The translations under genes were made by a program, and so were the position numbers. From Bacillota bacterium (lineage in GTDB: Bacteria > Bacillota > Clostridia > Oscillospirales > Acutalibacteraceae): a stretch of 15,972 nt of DNA. The stretch is from NCBI GenBank assembly GCA_009786275.1, contig WQTL01000501.1, positions 1-15,972 of the forward strand, read 5' to 3'. Below are positions 13,757 to 15,972 of this stretch, in pieces (position 1 is the stretch's first letter; each line of letters starts with the position of its first letter). A model generated the notes under the pieces. That model made no database searches and was not told the origin of the DNA. It saw nothing but the letters and a program-made list of their open reading frames with translations.

Positions 13757-14440
13757 ATGATTTACGTCACCGGGGACCTGCACGGCGATATCGGGCGTTT
13801 CGGCTCGAAGGAGATGCGGCAGCTGAAAAAGGGGGATACCCTGCTGGTGTGCGGGGATTTCGGCTTCGTCTGGGACGGCTCCAAGGCCGAGCGGGCCGCG
13901 CTGAAGAAACTCGGCAAGCTGGGCTACAACGTATGCTTCATCGACGGCGTGCACGAGAACTTCGCCCTGCTGGGGGAATACCCCGTGGAGGAATGGGGCG
14001 GCGCCCCCGCGCGTGTCATCAGCGGGAACCTGATCCACCTGCTGCGGGGCGAAATTTACACCATCGAGGGCAAGACCGTCTTCACCATGGGGGGCGGGGT
14101 GAGCCCCGACGACGATTTCCGCGAGCCGGACGACGCCCGCACCGGCTGGGAGATCCCCTCCCGGGAGGAGTTCGACCGCGCCGCCGCCGCCATCGAGCGC
14201 GTGCATGGCCGGGTGGACTACATCATCACCCACGAGCCGCCCATGAAGATCAAGGCCTTTTTGCAGCTCAAGCAGCAGACGTCGTCCAACGGCGGCGAGG
14301 TCACGGGCCTGAACACCTTCTTCGAGGAGCTGGGCCGCTGCTGCACCTTCAAGCGCTGGTTCTTCGGCTCTATGCACGTGGATAAGTTTATTTCCAGCTC
14401 GCACGCGGCGGTGTTCCGGAAGGTGCTGAAGGCGGAATGA
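13757..14440 (+). CDS. Metallophosphoesterase-family protein with altered metal-site motifs
   Basis: A 227-residue calcineurin-like phosphoesterase fold protein. The first motifs are intact: GDLHG (6-10, Asp7 and His9) and GDFGFVWD (33-40, Asp34). The third, normally GNHE, reads GVHE (64-67), with Val65 in place of the metal-bridging Asn. ITHEPP keeps His159, and the final motif, normally GHxH, reads GSMH (204-207), with Ser205 replacing the first His. The surrounding context (FIDG-HENF, PVEEW, MGGGVSPD, WFFG-H-DK) is clearly the family's. Two metal ligands are therefore changed, so metal binding or catalysis may be reduced or different, or this is a non-catalytic subfamily. ATG 13757 follows GGAGGG by 8 bases; an upstream GTG start at 13724 overlapping the previous gene is unlikely. 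It is probably co-transcribed with the YibE/F gene. Confidence 0.88.
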   Translation: MIYVTGDLHGDIGRFGSKEMRQLKKGDTLLVCGDFGFVWDGSKAERAALKKLGKLGYNVCFIDGVHENFALLGEYPVEEWGGAPARVISGNLIHLLRGEIYTIEGKTVFTMGGGVSPDDDFREPDDARTGWEIPSREEFDRAAAAIERVHGRVDYIITHEPPMKIKAFLQLKQQTSSNGGEVTGLNTFFEELGRCCTFKRWFFGSMHVDKFISSSHAAVFRKVLKAE

Positions 14441-14490
14441 GTGCTCCGCACCACCCCCCGGCGCTGCGCACCGGCCCCCCAAGGGGGGCA
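14441..14490. repeat. C/G-rich intergenic palindrome
   Basis: The 75 bp gap between phosphoesterase and lipoprotein genes holds GCCCCCC-AA-GGGGGGC at 14474-14489 and a CCACCCCCCGGCGCTGCG stretch before it. It looks like an intergenic repeat remnant. The two-base loop must open for an RNA stem to form, and there is no T-tract. Confidence 0.45.
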
Positions 14491-14515
14491 TCCTGACGAA
14501 GTGGAAGGTATTCCT

Positions 14516-15250
14516 TTGAAAAAGCTGTTTATTCTATGCATGGCCATGCTGCTGCTGGCGGCCTGCGGGCAGACGAAGGACACGCCGGCAACATCGCCGC
14601 AGCCGGAAGAATCAACCTCCCTGCCCACATCTATCGCAGCATCAGAAGAACCGGCTACCGCAACACCAGCCTATACCCAGTTCACTGAAACAGAATATCA
14701 GCTGTTCCCGCCGGAACAGGAATTCGACGCCGCGTTCGAAGCGTTCTACGAGGACTTCAAGGCCGCCGTGCACGGGAAAGACATGCGGTTCATCGACGGC
14801 ATACTCGACGACGGGGTGATATCCAGCTTGGGCGGCGAGCCTGGGACGCAGTACTTTCACGACCAGTGGGATCACTATATGTGGGCCGAGCTGGAGAAAA
14901 TCGTCGCGCTGGGCGGGGTGTATGATCCGGCTGAGAAGAGCTTCACGGCGCCGTATATCTACACGGAGTTCCAAAAGACCGGCCTCGACCCTTACGAGCA
15001 CTATGTCCTCATTGAGGAGAACGTCCCTGTATATGAGGATTCCTGCGACCCGCCGATCCTCGATATGCTGGACTACAGCGTCGTGAAATTCCATGGCGGC
15101 GAGTTAGGCGACACCGTGGGCATCACGACGCTTTCGGGCGCGGTCGGCCACACCCGGATGAAATATCTGCGCTCACCCATCGATTACCGCCTGTGCATTG
15201 CGCAAAAGGACGGCGGATGGAAGCTGCTCTGGCTTATCGCCGGGGACTGA
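14516..15250 (+). CDS. Secreted lipoprotein with C-terminal SH3-like domain
   Basis: A 244-residue predicted lipoprotein. TTG 14516 is the chosen start because GGAAGG lies 7 bases upstream and the product begins directly with a lipoprotein signal: KKL, a hydrophobic stretch and the lipobox LAAC, with the modified Cys at 17. Residues 18-55 are a Thr/Ser/Pro/Glu-rich linker. Residues 66-165 form a globular region of unknown type (FDAAFEAFYEDFKAAVHGKD, then ISSLGG). The last 75 residues (VPVYEDS to YLRSPIDYRLCIAQKDGGWK and LIAGD) match the bacterial SH3-like ending seen in many Clostridia secreted proteins. It would be anchored on the outer membrane face after lipidation. The binding partner is unknown. 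It is followed 12 bp later by the TSCPD gene. An upstream in-frame ORF extension to 14441 lacks a signal and crosses the repeat. Confidence 0.85.
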   Translation: MKKLFILCMAMLLLAACGQTKDTPATSPQPEESTSLPTSIAASEEPATATPAYTQFTETEYQLFPPEQEFDAAFEAFYEDFKAAVHGKDMRFIDGILDDGVISSLGGEPGTQYFHDQWDHYMWAELEKIVALGGVYDPAEKSFTAPYIYTEFQKTGLDPYEHYVLIEENVPVYEDSCDPPILDMLDYSVVKFHGGELGDTVGITTLSGAVGHTRMKYLRSPIDYRLCIAQKDGGWKLLWLIAGD

Positions 15251-15262
15251 GAGGAGGACAGT

Positions 15263-15511
15263 ATGACTTATAATTACAAGCCCACCGGCGTGTGCACCCG
15301 GGCCATCACCGTGGAGCTCGACGGCGGCGTAATCCGTTCGGTGGCCTTCAACGGCGGCTGCGCGGGGAACCTCGCGGGCATCTCTCGCTTGGTGGAGGGC
15401 ATGCGCGCCGAGGAGGTCATCGCGAAATTCAAGGGCACCAAGTGCGGGTATAAGGCGACCTCCTGCCCGGACCAGCTGGCGAAGGCACTGGAGGAGGCGC
15501 TGGCAAGCTAG
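15263..15511 (+). CDS. TSCPD domain protein (TIGR03905-type)
   Basis: An 82-residue protein that gives the family its name in the sequence ATSCPDQLAKAL (TSCPD at 66-70). It begins with the usual YKPTGVCTRAITVELDGG and contains FNGGCAGNL. Four Cys (11, 33, 61 and 68) could bind a metal; the fold is related to the C-terminal zinc-binding domain of ribonucleotide reductases. The function of the stand-alone protein is unknown. The start has a very strong GAGGAGG site about 6 bases upstream. Its TAG stop forms part of the heptad repeat that follows. The length and sequence are those of a complete family member. Confidence 0.94.
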   Translation: MTYNYKPTGVCTRAITVELDGGVIRSVAFNGGCAGNLAGISRLVEGMRAEEVIAKFKGTKCGYKATSCPDQLAKALEEALAS

Positions 15512-15600
15512 ATCTTTAGATATTAGATTTTAGATATTAGACTTTAGACAATGCGCGGCAACGCACATCTAAAGTCTAATATCTAATGTCTAATATCTAG
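15508..15600. repeat. Long heptad-based hairpin between convergent genes
   Basis: The left arm reads CTAGATC, TTTAGAT, ATTAGAT, TTTAGAT, ATTAGAC, TTTAGAC. The right arm reads ATCTAAA, GTCTAAT, ATCTAAT, GTCTAAT, ATCTAG. They form an inverted repeat of about 32 bp with two mismatches, around a GC-rich centre holding a further TGCG/CGCA stem (15552-15565). The ends CTAGAT (15508-15513) and ATCTAG (15595-15600) carry the TAG stop codons of both convergent genes. It shares its heptads with the repeats at 12343-12536 but has a different centre. It probably also acts as a bidirectional terminator. Confidence 0.88.
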
Positions 15601-15972
15601 TTTCGCAGAAACTTTATCATTTCCATCCCCGCCCGCGCCCCCTCCGCCACGGCGAAGGCCACCTGCGCGAAGGTTCCCGTGCAGTCCCCCGCGGCGTAAA
15701 GCCCCGGCAGGCCGGTCTCCTGGTTCTGGTTGACGGGGATCGCCCCGTCCTCCAGGCGCAGGCCGAGCTTGCGCGCCAGGTCCCCCGCGGAGGCGCTGCC
15801 CAGCGCCACGAACAGGCCGTCCAGGGGCACAAAATCCCCGCCCGCCGGCTGCGCCCCGGCGAGCTTGCCCTCCTCGCCCGCCAAACGCAGCAGGCGGGCC
15901 GTGCGCACCGTGACCTCCGGCGGCGGGTCGAACTCCGGCTCGGCCCCGTGGGTGAGCAGGGTCACGTGCCCC
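15597..15972 (-). CDS. Thioredoxin-reductase-like FAD/NAD(P)-dependent oxidoreductase, C-terminal part
   Basis: The last 125 or so residues of a flavoprotein of the thioredoxin reductase/AhpF fold; the gene continues beyond the right edge. Visible features are GHVTLLTHGAEPEF, the end of the NAD(P)H domain (VPLDGLFVALGSASAGDLAR) and the FAD-binding motif GLPGLYAAGDCTGTFAQVA, which contacts the FAD ribityl chain. AEGARAGMEMIKFLRN at the C-terminus is usual for the family. The redox CxxC and the FAD GxGxxG are outside the window, so a true thioredoxin reductase cannot be separated from a related ferredoxin- or NAD(P)H-dependent enzyme. Its TAG stop lies in the heptad repeat shared with the convergent TSCPD gene. 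Confidence 0.92.
   Translation of the reverse strand, partial: GHVTLLTHGAEPEFDPPPEVTVRTARLLRLAGEEGKLAGAQPAGGDFVPLDGLFVALGSASAGDLARKLGLRLEDGAIPVNQNQETGLPGLYAAGDCTGTFAQVAFAVAEGARAGMEMIKFLRN

Noticed and set aside
1..15972. tRNA, rRNA or riboswitch
   Set aside because: I found no cloverleaf with a TTCGANNC arm and no recognisable riboswitch core in the intergenic gaps, which are mostly repeats.

Overview
The window looks like chromosomal DNA of a GC-rich, Gram-positive, probably anaerobic Bacillota (Clostridia, gut Oscillospirales-like). The evidence is the gene families present: sporulation/DacF-type S11 DD-carboxypeptidases, a YibE/F membrane protein, a TSCPD-domain protein, a lipoprotein with a Clostridia-style SH3-like tail, and a large serine recombinase of the Tn4451/TnpX type. 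Strong GGAGG-type ribosome binding sites also fit. Genes are about 60-68% GC by eye, while the recombinase unit and some intergenic repeats are clearly more AT-rich. The exact taxon cannot be read from this sequence.

Layout. (1) 1-2136: the 3' end of a penicillin-binding DD-carboxypeptidase converges, with a 4 bp gap, on a minus-strand pair made of a sugar O-acetyltransferase and an upstream small HTH-like regulator with a near-consensus promoter. (2) 2260-5377: a scar region. A Ser/Thr kinase fragment (minus strand, no N-lobe or active site) and an M14 peptidase fragment (plus strand, no N-terminal half) flank a compact serine-recombinase unit of one small TnpW-like ORF plus the recombinase. 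(3) 5498-10605: a co-directional plus-strand run encoding a MacAB-like exporter (membrane-fusion adaptor, FtsX-type permease, ATPase). Its ATPase gene is separated from the permease gene by a HAD-IIA phosphatase and a SAM-dependent methyltransferase. (4) 10606-10919: no gene, but a dense mosaic of inverted repeats. (5) 10920-12314: a complete DD-carboxypeptidase on the minus strand, divergent from (6) 12577-15511: a YibE/F membrane protein, a metallophosphoesterase with altered metal-site motifs, a lipoprotein and a TSCPD protein. (7) 15597-15972: the C-terminal end of a thioredoxin-reductase-like flavoprotein on the minus strand.

The most distinctive non-coding signal is intergenic repeats built on a 7-base period: six CAGTTGA-type units inside the exporter operon, a duplicated 101 bp unit with RTCTAAN heptads between the divergent dac and yibE/F genes, and a long heptad hairpin that fits exactly between two convergent genes. 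A separate nested palindrome (GAGACGCAC / GTGCGTCTC) lies downstream of the exporter ATPase gene.

Theme: cell-envelope work (two DD-carboxypeptidases, an M14 muropeptide peptidase remnant, a kinase remnant, an exporter, a lipoprotein). I see no CRISPR, tRNA or rRNA, and no obvious complete undescribed defence or biosynthetic system. The heptad repeats, the variant phosphoesterase and the Met/Gly-rich exporter are the best leads.
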